Assembly: GCF_008119665.1 (NCBI RefSeq)
Contig: NZ_CP043046.1
Span: forward strand, 4,526,001-4,590,000
DNA: 64,000 nucleotides
DNA from: Pigmentiphaga aceris
Lineage (GTDB): Bacteria > Pseudomonadota > Gammaproteobacteria > Burkholderiales > Burkholderiaceae_B
Direction of reading: 5' to 3'
Translations under genes and position numbers: made by a program
Notes under the pieces: model-generated
Database searches by the model: none
Told to the model about the DNA's origin: nothing
The model's input: the letters and a program-made list of their open reading frames with translations, nothing else
Shown: in pieces, positions 16,567 to 24,926 of the stretch
How the letters are laid out: each line of letters opens with the position of its first letter
How positions within the stretch are numbered: position 1 is the stretch's first letter

Positions 16567-17253
16567 ATGACAAAAATCGCGCTGCGGCTGGCGCTGACGT
16601 CCGGACTCGTGCTCTTGCCCGCGTATGCAAGCGCAAATGCGTCCCGCACTGAACAAACCGTGCTGTCCGGCGATACCGTCACAGGCAAGATCACACGCAG
16701 CGTGCCGCCCGCCGCCGAATCGGCACCGCAAGCACCTTCTGTGGCCACTGCGCCCGCGCCCAAGCCTGTGGTCGAGCGCGCCTCACTGCTGAAAGGCAAA
16801 ATAGGATTCCGCCTGCCGGCCGGGTTTGTTGGCTCCCAATTGCCGCCCGGTGCACGCATGGGCAATGCTGACGTCAAGGGAACCGTCTACGGCGACCCGA
16901 CGCACAAGCAACTGATCATCGCAGCGGAATGGCGTACGCCAAGTGGTGTACGCGTCAAAGATGACGACCACGTATTTCTGGAACGCGCGCGGGCCGATTA
17001 CATCGCGCAAATGCAGAAATCCCTGCCCGATTACGAAATCATCGGCGACAAGGCGCTGCGTATAAAAGGCATCGGGATTCGTCAGACCGAAGGCATTTCG
17101 ACCTTCGGTCAGGTCCGCACGCTCAGCACCAGTTTGTTGGCAGCGTCGGGCACCACCCAGGCGGTGGTGCGGATCATTTCGCGCGCCGACGATGGCCGCA
17201 GTCATGAAGCCTTGGTAGCCAATGTGTTGCAGGCCATGCGCGCTACCAGATAG
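16567..17253 (+). CDS. Secreted protein of unknown function, paralogue 2 of a tandem pair
   Basis: A 228-residue relative of the preceding gene, aligned from ASLLKGKIGFRLPAGFVGSQ to the end. The signal peptide (about 1-22, ending AYASANA) is followed by a longer Ser/Ala/Pro linker. An alternative ATG at 16525 adds 14 residues; 16567 gives the more standard signal peptide, although neither has a strong ribosome binding site. Identity with paralogue 1 is concentrated in the beta-rich core, and the linkers have diverged, so the duplication is old. It converges on the iron transporter operon. Confidence 0.75.
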   Translation: MTKIALRLALTSGLVLLPAYASANASRTEQTVLSGDTVTGKITRSVPPAAESAPQAPSVATAPAPKPVVERASLLKGKIGFRLPAGFVGSQLPPGARMGNADVKGTVYGDPTHKQLIIAAEWRTPSGVRVKDDDHVFLERARADYIAQMQKSLPDYEIIGDKALRIKGIGIRQTEGISTFGQVRTLSTSLLAASGTTQAVVRIISRADDGRSHEALVANVLQAMRATR

Positions 17254-17396
17254 GTCGGCAGCTCTTCACGAAGGTAAACGCGCTGGCCGTTTGTGAAAAC
17301 CGCGCGTGAAAACGGTTTATCGACGCCTTGCTTCAAAGTCCTCACCGTCGTTCATCATTGCTGTCCGCACCGGCTTTTCACATCACCGGCCAGCGC

Positions 17397-18173
17397 TTAT
17401 CTGCCGCGCTGGAACACCTGAGCGCGCTGCTCCATCAAACCTTCCGGGCGAATGAACTCGGCCACCAACGCACTTGCCGGGTGATGGTGCACGTTGTAGG
17501 GCGTGTCCCATTGCGCCAGCCGGCCCGCATGCATCACGCCGATCCGATCGGCAATGGCAAAGGCCTCTGCCTGATTGTGGGTGACCAGCAATGCGGTATG
17601 GCCGGTCTGCTTCAGGATGTCGCGTACCTCGAAAGCCAGACGCTCGCGGGTATCGATATCCAGGTTTGAGAACGGCTCGTCAAGCAACAGCAGGTCGGGG
17701 GCCGGGGCCAGCGCACGAGCCAGCGCCACGCGCTGTTGCTGGCCACCAGACAGCTCATGCGGATAGTTGTCGGCCGATGCCGCCAGGCCAACCAGTTCCA
17801 GCATTTCCGTTACGCGCTGTGCGCGTGCGCCAGACGCCTGCCGGCGCAGACCGAAGCCCACATTGCCGGCCACGGTCAGGTGCGGGAACAGGGCGTAGTC
17901 CTGAAACATCATGCCTACCCGGCGACGTTCCGGCGCCAGGTGCTCCGAAGCGGAGGACAGCAGCGTGTCGTCCAACGCAATACTGCCCTGGCGCACCGGC
18001 TCGAAACCGGCGATGGCACGCAGCACCGTCGTCTTGCCACAACCCGACGCACCCAGCAGGCAACCAATATCGCCCGTACCCAGCGACAAGGAAAGATCGT
18101 CGACCACGGTGCGTCGGCCGGTCGGCGTGTCGTAGGCCAGGCCCAGGCTCTGGATCGATAGCGTTGCGGTCAT
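17397..18173 (-). CDS. fbpC: Iron(III) ABC transporter ATP-binding protein
   Basis: A 258-residue ATPase with Walker A (GASGCGKTT, about 40-48), Q-loop (MMFQDYALFPHLT), signature LSGGQQQR (about 137-144), Walker B (LLLLDEPFSNLD) and switch His (LLVTHNQ). MFQDYALFPH is typical of Fbp/Pot/Mal-type importers. Usual FbpC proteins are about 350 residues with a C-terminal TOBE-like regulatory domain; here the protein stops soon after the nucleotide-binding domain, so that domain is absent. The start overlaps the permease stop by 4 bases. It is the last gene of the fbpA-fbpB-fbpC operon. Confidence 0.85.
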   Translation of the reverse strand: MTATLSIQSLGLAYDTPTGRRTVVDDLSLSLGTGDIGCLLGASGCGKTTVLRAIAGFEPVRQGSIALDDTLLSSASEHLAPERRRVGMMFQDYALFPHLTVAGNVGFGLRRQASGARAQRVTEMLELVGLAASADNYPHELSGGQQQRVALARALAPAPDLLLLDEPFSNLDIDTRERLAFEVRDILKQTGHTALLVTHNQAEAFAIADRIGVMHAGRLAQWDTPYNVHHHPASALVAEFIRPEGLMEQRAQVFQRGR

Positions 18174-20032
18174 GGCGTTCTCGTTACAGCGGGGTTGTCA
18201 GTAGGATGATCGGCGGACTGGGCGGAAACATTGCCAGGCGCATCAGCGACAGCAGCGGTGGCTTGCCCGGCAGGCGTGGTTGGCTGCGGAGCAAAGGCCT
18301 GAACAGCGGACGGCACGGTTGACGGCACAGTTGATGACACCACAGGATTGGAGAATTTTCGCGTGGCCTGCCAGTCGGTACGCGCCAGCAAAATGACCGG
18401 CAGCAGTCCCGCCACCACAATCCCCAATGCCGCCAACGCGCCCTCTTCGTAGGTACCCCGAGCCGCCTCGGCATATAGCATGGTCGCCAGCGTGTCGAAG
18501 TTGACCGGGCGCAGCAGCAGCACGGCCGGCAGTTCCTTCATTGCATCGACAAACACCAGCAACGCACTGGCGGCCAATGCCGGACGCAGCAAGGGCGCAT
18601 GCACGCGCCACAAGGTGCCGGTGCCCGTTTCGCCCAGCAGGCGCGACGCTTGCTCCAGCGACACTGGAATGCGTGTCAGGCCGGATTCGATGCCGCCGAC
18701 GGAAATTGCCAGGAAACGCACGCAGTATGCGCACACCAGGCCAGCCATCGAGCCCATCAGAATCAAGCCAGTCGACACGCCGAAGAAGGTCTCGATGGCT
18801 GCCCCCAAGGCCTTGTCGAACCACGCAAAGGGCGCAAGCAGCCCGATCGCCAACACAGTGCCGGGAATCACATAACCCAGGCTGGCCACCCGCGCCAGGC
18901 TACGCGGCGTGAAACCACCACCTTCACGTACCGAACGCGCCGACCACGCCACGATCAAGCCGGCAGCCACGGTCACCACCGTGGCAGTGCCGGCAAGCGC
19001 CAGGGTATTGAGTGCACTCGCGGTCAACTGCGCGGAAATCTCACCCACCAGGTTCAGGCGCTTGACCGTTTCCACCACCAGATAAGCGGCGGGCAACACA
19101 AAGCCGATTACTACCGGCAAGCTGCCGAGCAACAAGGCAATGCCAGCGGCTGCGCCACGCAAGCGGCGCGGGCTCATCGGCCGCATGCGCTGGGTATTGG
19201 CGTAACGCTGACGCTTGCGGCCATGCCGTTCAAGCAAGATCAACCCCACCGCCAGAATCAGCATCGACAAGGCAATCTGCGCAGCCCCCGCCAGGTCGGA
19301 CCGGGTTACCCAGGTGGTGTAGACCGATACCGTCAGCGTCTGTACGCCCAGGAATTCCGAGGCCCCAACATCGTTCAAGGCTTCCAGCAAGGCCAGGCTG
19401 GTACCCACCGCAATGGCTGGCCGCGCCAGCGGCAATGCCACGCGGAAGAACACTTCAATACGACCGGCACCCAAGGTCCGCCCGGCTTCCAGCAGATTTG
19501 CGGCCTGCGTGGAGAACATCACGCGGGTGCTCAGATAGACATAGGGATACAGCACAAAGCCAAGCACGAAGATCGCACCGGGCAGCGATCGCAGGTCTGG
19601 CAGACGGAACTGGCGAGGGCTGTCATAGCCCAGCAGATCGCGGATCAGCGTTTGAATCGGTCCGATCGGGTGCAGCAGATCCAGATAGGCAAAGGCAATG
19701 ATGTAGCTGGGCACGGCCAGCGGCAACAGCAAGGCCCACGCAACCGTCCGCCGCCCGGGAAAATCAAAGGCAGTCACCAGCCATGCACTACCAGTGCCCA
19801 GACAGACCACCAGTACGCCCACGCCCCCCAGCAGCAGCAAGGTGTTCTTGGCCGAGTTCGGCAGGACGTAGTCCAGCAGGTGCGTCCAGTGCGCAAGGTC
19901 TGCACCGGTTGCGTGAACGATCAGCGAGAACACCGGCGCAAGCACGATCAATGCGATCAACGCAGCACCGATCAACCAGATTTTGCCCACCGGCGCATGC
20001 CGGATCGGAAACAGGAAATTGCGTAAACCCAT
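18170..20032 (-). CDS. fbpB: Iron(III) ABC transporter permease, two fused membrane units
   Basis: A 620-residue inner-membrane protein with about 12 helices in two homologous halves, each with an EAA-type loop contacting the ATPase (EAGRTLGAGRIEVFFRVALPLARPAI, about 200-225; EQASRLLGETGTGTLWRVHAPLLRPAL, about 470-495, quoted in part). The layout matches FbpB/SfuB. The last 55 residues after the final helix are rich in Pro, Ala, Thr and Ser and look disordered, which is unusual for the family. The start is at 20032. It follows fbpA after 105 bases that contain two hairpins, so fbpB and fbpC are probably expressed below fbpA. Confidence 0.87.
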   Translation of the reverse strand: MGLRNFLFPIRHAPVGKIWLIGAALIALIVLAPVFSLIVHATGADLAHWTHLLDYVLPNSAKNTLLLLGGVGVLVVCLGTGSAWLVTAFDFPGRRTVAWALLLPLAVPSYIIAFAYLDLLHPIGPIQTLIRDLLGYDSPRQFRLPDLRSLPGAIFVLGFVLYPYVYLSTRVMFSTQAANLLEAGRTLGAGRIEVFFRVALPLARPAIAVGTSLALLEALNDVGASEFLGVQTLTVSVYTTWVTRSDLAGAAQIALSMLILAVGLILLERHGRKRQRYANTQRMRPMSPRRLRGAAAGIALLLGSLPVVIGFVLPAAYLVVETVKRLNLVGEISAQLTASALNTLALAGTATVVTVAAGLIVAWSARSVREGGGFTPRSLARVASLGYVIPGTVLAIGLLAPFAWFDKALGAAIETFFGVSTGLILMGSMAGLVCAYCVRFLAISVGGIESGLTRIPVSLEQASRLLGETGTGTLWRVHAPLLRPALAASALLVFVDAMKELPAVLLLRPVNFDTLATMLYAEAARGTYEEGALAALGIVVAGLLPVILLARTDWQATRKFSNPVVSSTVPSTVPSAVQAFAPQPTTPAGQATAAVADAPGNVSAQSADHPTDNPAVTRTP

Positions 20033-20042
20033 CTAGTGCCAA

Positions 20043-20123
20043 GAAAAACGAGCGGGGCGGCATGTAGCCGCCCCGAGGGACAATCAATTGCTCACGACGC
20101 CCGCAAGAAAGCCTTGCGGGGCG
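20043..20123 (-). terminator. Two hairpins between fbpA and fbpB, likely attenuator
   Basis: The first hairpin met by the transcript has arms CGCCCGCAAG and CTTGCGGGGCG (20098-20123). The second has a perfect 8-bp GGGGCGGC stem (20054-20061 with 20067-20074) followed on the minus strand by GTTTTTC. Such structures commonly lower expression of the membrane and ATPase genes relative to the abundant binding protein. Confidence 0.65.
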
Positions 20124-20137
20124 CGCGTGACACGTGA

Positions 20138-21181
20138 TCAGTTGTCGAAACCGACCTTGTCGACCAGTTGGCTGGCCTGCTTGCGGTGCTTGGCGATCTC
20201 GGTCAAGGCCAAGGCGTCGACGTTCATCTTGCCGAAGCTTTCCACGATCGGGTCGAGCTTCACGCCACGACGCACCGGGTATTCATAGTTCGCGCCTGCG
20301 TACATGGCCTGCGCCTGCGGCGACACCAGGTATTCAAGCAGCTTCGTTGCGCCAGCCTTGTTGGGTGCAAACTTCGCCAGCGATGCACCGCTGACGTTCA
20401 CGTGCGTACCCGAATTCTTGGGATTGGCGAAGGTCGGACGGATCACCTGGATCGCATCGCCCCACTTGCGCGCGTCAGTACCGGCAGCAGCGCTCTTCAT
20501 CTGACCAGCGTAATAAGCGTTGGCGATGCCGATATCGCAGATGCCACCCAGGATGTCACGCGCCACATCACGGTCACCGCCCGTGGCCTTGCGTGCCAGA
20601 TTGGTCTTGACTGCGCGCAACCAGGTTTCGGTCGCTTCGACGCCGTCGTGTGCGATCTTGGCCGCGATCAGGCCGGTATTGTAAGGATGCTGGCCTGCGC
20701 GAATGCACAGCTTGCCGCGCCACTTGGAATCCGCCAGTTCTTCATAGGTGAAGCTGGTGATCTTCAGGCTCTTGTCGGCGTACAACACACGATCACGCAG
20801 CGACAGCGCGAACCACTGGCCATCGGCGGCACGCAGATTGGCCGGGATCACCTTTTCCAGCTCGGCCGACTTCAAAGGCTGCGTCACGCCGCCTTCGACC
20901 AGGTCGATCATGTTGCCGATGTCAACCGTCATCAAGATGTCGGCAGGCGACTTGTTGCCTTCTGCCTTGACGCGCTCCAGCAAACCGTCTTTCACGAAGA
21001 CCGTATTGACCTTGATGCCGCTTTCACGCGTGAACGCGTCGAGCAAAGGCTGAATCAGCTTGGCTTCACGGGTCGTATACAGATTCACTGCATCTGCCGC
21101 CAGCGCCTGGCTGCCGATACCGGCCAATGCGGAAAGGGTGACGATGCGGAGCAGGGAAAGCGTGGGTTTGCGAAGAGTCAT
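20138..21181 (-). CDS. fbpA: Iron(III) ABC transporter substrate-binding protein
   Basis: A 347-residue periplasmic ferric-binding protein with a signal peptide (about 1-27, ending SQALAADA). The mature protein starts VNLYTTREAKLIQPLLDAF, typical of the FutA/FbpA (IdiA) group. Motifs KGKLCIRAGQHPYNTGLIA-like (KWRGKLCIRAG) and ANAYYAG carry Tyr residues that bind iron in the family; GGICDIG supplies part of the cleft. The ATG at 21181 is used because the longer frame adds 49 non-signal residues. A weak Fur-like box lies about 80 bases upstream. It delivers Fe(III) to the FbpB/FbpC pair encoded downstream. Confidence 0.88.
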   Translation of the reverse strand: MTLRKPTLSLLRIVTLSALAGIGSQALAADAVNLYTTREAKLIQPLLDAFTRESGIKVNTVFVKDGLLERVKAEGNKSPADILMTVDIGNMIDLVEGGVTQPLKSAELEKVIPANLRAADGQWFALSLRDRVLYADKSLKITSFTYEELADSKWRGKLCIRAGQHPYNTGLIAAKIAHDGVEATETWLRAVKTNLARKATGGDRDVARDILGGICDIGIANAYYAGQMKSAAAGTDARKWGDAIQVIRPTFANPKNSGTHVNVSGASLAKFAPNKAGATKLLEYLVSPQAQAMYAGANYEYPVRRGVKLDPIVESFGKMNVDALALTEIAKHRKQASQLVDKVGFDN

Positions 21182-21261
21182 TGCGAGTCCGAAGAGAAAA
21201 GGACAGTGGCGCGGTGCACGATGCAAAAGCACAAGGCACCCGTCGAAGATCAGTGCAGGAT

Positions 21262-21280
21262 GGGAATGATTCACATCACG
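21262..21280. promoter_or_regulatory. Weak Fur-like box upstream of fbpA
   Basis: GGGAATGATTCACATCACG matches 11 of 19 positions of the Fur consensus (AATGAT arm intact, second arm poor). Location relative to fbpA is plausible, but the match alone is not strong. Confidence 0.3.
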
Positions 21281-21417
21281 ATCATCCAGGCGCGCCCACT
21301 CTACGTCACTTTTCGCCGCAATTGGCAAACTACTTACAAAATTCTGAAGCCATCAGGGTTTGCCCTGAAATCAGTTCGGCTGGCGTGGAACATGGCACCA
21401 CGCCGCTGAAGAACCGA

Positions 21418-21849
21418 TCAGACCTGGTCCCACATGCCCGCGCGATGGAAAATTTCCATGGGGCGAGGCACCGGTGGCGGGGGCGGCCATCCCCCGTTCA
21501 GCAGGCATTGCGCAACCAGCACGCTATCAACCAGATCGGCCGGCTCGAAAGGCTTGCGCAGCAGGCCCAATGCGGCGTCTTGATGCTCAGGTGCAACGCC
21601 ATCGGCGGTGCTTACGAAGACGGCGGGCAGACCATGACGGCCATGCAACTGGCGCGCAAGCTCGATCCCGGCACGCTGTCCACCGAACTCCACGGCGACC
21701 AGGGCAAGCTCCAGATTCTCGCTGGATGCCCACTGGAAAGCCTCGTCCGAGTTCAGTGCCGGGCCAAAGACCTCGTGTCCTTCGGCTTCCAGCGTGGCCA
21801 CTGCCTGATAGGCGTGGGCGGGGTCGTCTTCTACGATCAAAATGCGCAT
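21418..21849 (-). CDS. CheY-like receiver protein lacking the phospho-acceptor Asp
   Basis: A 143-residue single-domain protein. The start MRILIVEDDPAHA contains the acidic pair, AVFVST the conserved Thr/Ser position, and RKPFEP the conserved Lys-Pro. The strand that should end in the phosphorylated Asp reads LALVAVEFGGQRAGIELA, with Ala where Asp is expected, so classical phosphorylation looks impossible. A Pro-rich stretch (WPPPPPVPRP) and 15 residues follow the fold. The frame is open far upstream but only the ATG at 21849 begins a receiver domain. No histidine kinase or output-domain gene is adjacent. Confidence 0.8.
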   Translation of the reverse strand: MRILIVEDDPAHAYQAVATLEAEGHEVFGPALNSDEAFQWASSENLELALVAVEFGGQRAGIELARQLHGRHGLPAVFVSTADGVAPEHQDAALGLLRKPFEPADLVDSVLVAQCLLNGGWPPPPPVPRPMEIFHRAGMWDQV

Positions 21850-22080
21850 TGCGGTGCCTGCACGTGAATAAATCTGGTTTGCCGTGAATGCACAGCCTCT
21901 TGAAGCGCCACCGCCAAGACCCCTGTCTTCAGGGGCTTCCATGCATGGTCCATACATGGGGTCGGCCGTTTTTCCGCCCCGATCATAACTGATGACGCTT
22001 ACATTTATACGCACTTTCCAGGTCGAACACGTGACAGCAGCACTTACGTAAAATTGCGCTTTTGCTCGGAAACACGACCC

Positions 22081-23154
22081 ATGTTTCTCATTTCCTGGTG
22101 CCGACGGTTGACCGGAGCCACGCTGCTTGTGATGGCGGGTGCGGGCACGGCCGCCACGCCGTTGAGCCAGCCGCCAAGCTCGGTGTATCGCCCCATCAAA
22201 GACTGGACGCTGGTCTGCGACAACACCCGGTACTGCGAAGCCAAGGGCTTGGTGGAAGGCAACCACGCCACCATGCGAATCGAGCGGGAAGCAGGCCCGA
22301 ATACCCCCATCAATCTGGTGATCGACGCGTTGGGCGAGCTGCACCCAGACTTGCTGCGCGTCGATGACAAGCCAAGCGTGCTGCAGACCCTGCCCTGGCA
22401 CATCGGGGGCCGACGCGACCTGAGCGAAACCCAGCTTAGTCTGTCGCGCGACAACGCAAAACGCGCGTTGGCGGCAATGATTGAAGCCAACAAGTTATCG
22501 CTGGGCGCATCTGCACAGAACGCGACCATCTCCTTGATCGGGCTGAAGGCCGTGCTCTTGTCGATGGATGAATTGCAGGGTCGGCTGGACACCCCTGGTG
22601 CATTGGTCCGTACCGGACCTCTATCCGAAAACCGCGTCGCACGAAGCGTCCCCCTGCCCTATCTGCCCGTTCGCACGACAGTTGCCACGGCTATCCCGCA
22701 GGGTTTCCTCGCCACCGTTCGCACAGCGCGCAGCGCTGCCATTGCAAGCGAATGCGAACAGGACCTGCAAAAGCCTAACGACGAAGCGAAATCCTTGAGC
22801 GCCAAAGAAGTGCTGGTGTTCCTGGAATGCCGGCGCGGTGCGTATCAAAGCCAGTACCTGTCCTATCGCGTCAACCGCGACAAACCGCAGGAAGTACAAG
22901 GCCTGGTACTGCCCGTGATGGCAGGCATCGACAAGCGCTTCGAGAAAGTGTTGTCGCAGCCAGAATGGGATCTCGACACCGGCACCTTGACCGTGGGAGC
23001 CAAAGGCCGGGGCGTTGCCGACTGCGGATACTGGGCAAAGTGGCGCTTCGACGGCGACGCCTTCGTGATGGCCGAGTTTCACGAGCAGCGCATATGCGCA
23101 GGCCGGCCCTGGGACTGGCCAGCGCTGTATCGCAGCAAGGCAAGCAAGGATTAG
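22081..23154 (+). CDS. DUF1176 secreted protein
   Basis: A 357-residue protein with a signal peptide (about 1-26, ending GAGTAAT). The mature part matches DUF1176: KDWTLVCDNTRYCEA at its start, paired cysteines in SECEQDL and FLECRRGAY, and the C-terminal GVADCGYWAKWRFDG...FVMAEFHEQRICAGRPWDWPALY block (given in pieces). The six or more conserved Cys suggest disulfides in the periplasm. The function of the family is not known. The ATG at 22081 with GGAAA upstream is preferred to 22054. It converges on the monooxygenase gene with a 27-base gap. Confidence 0.85.
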   Translation: MFLISWCRRLTGATLLVMAGAGTAATPLSQPPSSVYRPIKDWTLVCDNTRYCEAKGLVEGNHATMRIEREAGPNTPINLVIDALGELHPDLLRVDDKPSVLQTLPWHIGGRRDLSETQLSLSRDNAKRALAAMIEANKLSLGASAQNATISLIGLKAVLLSMDELQGRLDTPGALVRTGPLSENRVARSVPLPYLPVRTTVATAIPQGFLATVRTARSAAIASECEQDLQKPNDEAKSLSAKEVLVFLECRRGAYQSQYLSYRVNRDKPQEVQGLVLPVMAGIDKRFEKVLSQPEWDLDTGTLTVGAKGRGVADCGYWAKWRFDGDAFVMAEFHEQRICAGRPWDWPALYRSKASKD

Positions 23155-23181
23155 GAAGGGTGCGCCTTTGTCCTTGTCTGA

Positions 23182-24504
23182 TCAGAAGAACTGGTTGGCG
23201 GGCCGTGCAAGCCCAAGATGATCGCGCAAGGTCGTGCCTGAATATTCGCGACGGAACAGACCCCGTCGCTGAAGCTCGGGCACTACCCGGCCCACGACAT
23301 CATCCAGGCCACCCGGCAGCCACGGGAACATCACGTTGAAGCCGTCCGAGCCTTCTTCCAACAGCCAACGCTCCATGTCATCGGCAATTGACTTGGGCGT
23401 ACCCACAAAGGCCAGACCGGAATAACTCCCCGCCTTCTGCGCCAACTGGCGGATCGTCAGATTGCCCTCGCGCGCCAAGTTCAACATGCGCTCGCGCTGG
23501 CTCTTGCTGGCATTGGTTTCCGGGATCTCCGGCAACGGACCGTCTGGATCGAAACCCGACACGTCATAACCCAGCGCACTGTTCAACGACCCAATCCCGC
23601 TGTCGTAATGCACCAGGCTGTCCAGCTGCGCGCGCTTGGCCTGGGCCTCTTCCACGCTATCGCCCACCACCACCAGCAATGCCGGCAATATCTTCAGCGC
23701 AGCCGGGTCACGACCGACCGTACGCATGCGCTGCTTGATATCCGCATAGAACCGCTTGGCCCCGTCCAGCGACGCCTCCGCCCCGAAGATCACCTCGGCA
23801 GTTTCCGCCGCCAGCTGACGTCCCGGCTCAGACGCCCCCGCCTGCACGATCACTGGCCAACCCTGCACCGGTCGCGCAATATTCAGCGGCCCGCGCACCG
23901 ACAGGTTCGGCCCCTTGTGATTCAGCACATGCATGCGCGACGGATCAAAGTACACGCCCTGATCGACATCACGCACAAACGCGTCGTCCGCGAAGCTGTC
24001 CCACAGCCCCGTCACCACGTCATAGAACTCCCGCGCGCGCACATAACGTGCATCGTGATCCATCTGGCTCTCGTAGCCAAAATTCAGCGCCGCATCCGGA
24101 TTCGCCGTGGTCACGATATTCCAGCCCGCCCTGCCCCCACTGATGTGGTCCAAAGACGCAAAACGCCGGGCGATGTGATACGGCTCATCGAAGGTGGTGG
24201 ACGCCGTCGCCACCAGACCAATGCGCTCGGTAGCACCCGCCAGCGCCGACAACAACGTAAAGGGCTCGAAAGAAGTCACCGTATGACTACGCTTCAAGGC
24301 ATTGACCGGCATGTCCAACACCGCCAGATGGTCTGCCATGAAAAATGCGTCGAACTTTGCGGCTTCGAGCTTGCGCGCGAAGTCTCGCAGGTGCTGGAAG
24401 TTGAAGTTGGCGTCTGGGTAGGCACCGGGAAAGCGCCAGGCACCGGTGTGGATGGCCACCGGGCGCATGAAGGCACCCAGGTGCAATTGGCGTGCTGATT
24501 CCAT
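23182..24504 (-). CDS. NtaA/DszA/SnaA-family FMN-dependent monooxygenase
   Basis: A 440-residue luciferase-like protein. Typical blocks are GAWRFPGAYPDANFNFQHL (about 22), FDAFFMADHLAV (about 50), ISGGRAGWNIVTTANPDAALNFG (about 122, cited in part), QAGASEPGRQLAAETAEVIF (about 222) and GTPKSIADDMERWL near the C-terminus. These enzymes use FMNH2 from a separate reductase to attack chelators, sulfones or similar compounds. No reductase gene is nearby and the substrate cannot be assigned. An AAGGA ribosome binding site precedes the ATG. It borders the phage-derived block. Confidence 0.88.
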   Translation of the reverse strand: MESARQLHLGAFMRPVAIHTGAWRFPGAYPDANFNFQHLRDFARKLEAAKFDAFFMADHLAVLDMPVNALKRSHTVTSFEPFTLLSALAGATERIGLVATASTTFDEPYHIARRFASLDHISGGRAGWNIVTTANPDAALNFGYESQMDHDARYVRAREFYDVVTGLWDSFADDAFVRDVDQGVYFDPSRMHVLNHKGPNLSVRGPLNIARPVQGWPVIVQAGASEPGRQLAAETAEVIFGAEASLDGAKRFYADIKQRMRTVGRDPAALKILPALLVVVGDSVEEAQAKRAQLDSLVHYDSGIGSLNSALGYDVSGFDPDGPLPEIPETNASKSQRERMLNLAREGNLTIRQLAQKAGSYSGLAFVGTPKSIADDMERWLLEEGSDGFNVMFPWLPGGLDDVVGRVVPELQRRGLFRREYSGTTLRDHLGLARPANQFF

Positions 24505-24638
24505 ATTGATCCTTGAAAGCGGCAGTCGATTAGCGCCAAGCGCGGCGACGATGCATGCAACCTTACAAGATCAAAATGGACAGACGGGGGAAAGGCTTGT
24601 CGGGGAAGGGGATTTGCAGAAGGGGGTTTGCAGAAGAA

Positions 24639-24926
24639 CTACGACATGACGTGGGCCGGCAAGCACCCCGCAAGCACTGCCTCAAGTTCGCCAACATAGG
24701 CCAACAGCACATTGTGCTGCGTCATCAGCGCAAGCGCGGCGTCGGCGTTTCGCAGCGCAAGGATGTCGGCAAGCGTATCGACAGTCGGCCGTAGCGGCAT
24801 GGCTGCGATGCACGGCACGGGCACAGGGATCTTCACCTCTACTGTGCGAACAACCGCTTCTGGCGGCGTGGGCACGGCCGTACATCCCACGCTACAGACC
24901 AGCACGAGCAGCATCAAAGGTCGCAT
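24639..24926 (-). CDS. Rz1-like outer-membrane spanin lipoprotein
   Basis: A 95-residue lipoprotein: signal with lipobox LVCSVGC (Cys at residue 15), then the Pro-rich TPPEAVVRTVEVKIPVPVPC typical of Rz1/LysC o-spanins. Its start lies inside the Rz gene (35-base overlap, different frame), the classic embedded Rz/Rz1 arrangement. Together the pair fuses inner and outer membranes in the last step of lysis. It is longer than most Rz1 proteins, with a helical extension after residue 45. The ATG at 24926 is fixed by the lipobox. Confidence 0.8.
   Translation of the reverse strand: MRPLMLLVLVCSVGCTAVPTPPEAVVRTVEVKIPVPVPCIAAMPLRPTVDTLADILALRNADAALALMTQHNVLLAYVGELEAVLAGCLPAHVMS

Noticed and set aside
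17290..17325. AAACCG/CGGTTT repeat as terminator between convergent genes
   Set aside because: The stem is only 6 bp with a long loop and a poor T-tract, so it was not listed.
18599..20026. Plus-strand frame (475 codons) opposite fbpB
   Set aside because: Gln/His/Arg-rich shadow of a membrane protein gene.
21850..22401. Upstream extension of the receiver-like frame
   Set aside because: The extra 184 codons have no domain and overlap the DUF1176 gene on the other strand; the receiver fold starts exactly at the ATG at 21849.
24505..24638. Left attachment site of the phage block
   Set aside because: A short repeat TTTGCAGAAG occurs twice at 24612-24637, but no matching copy was found near 46.5 kb and there is no tRNA or integrase.
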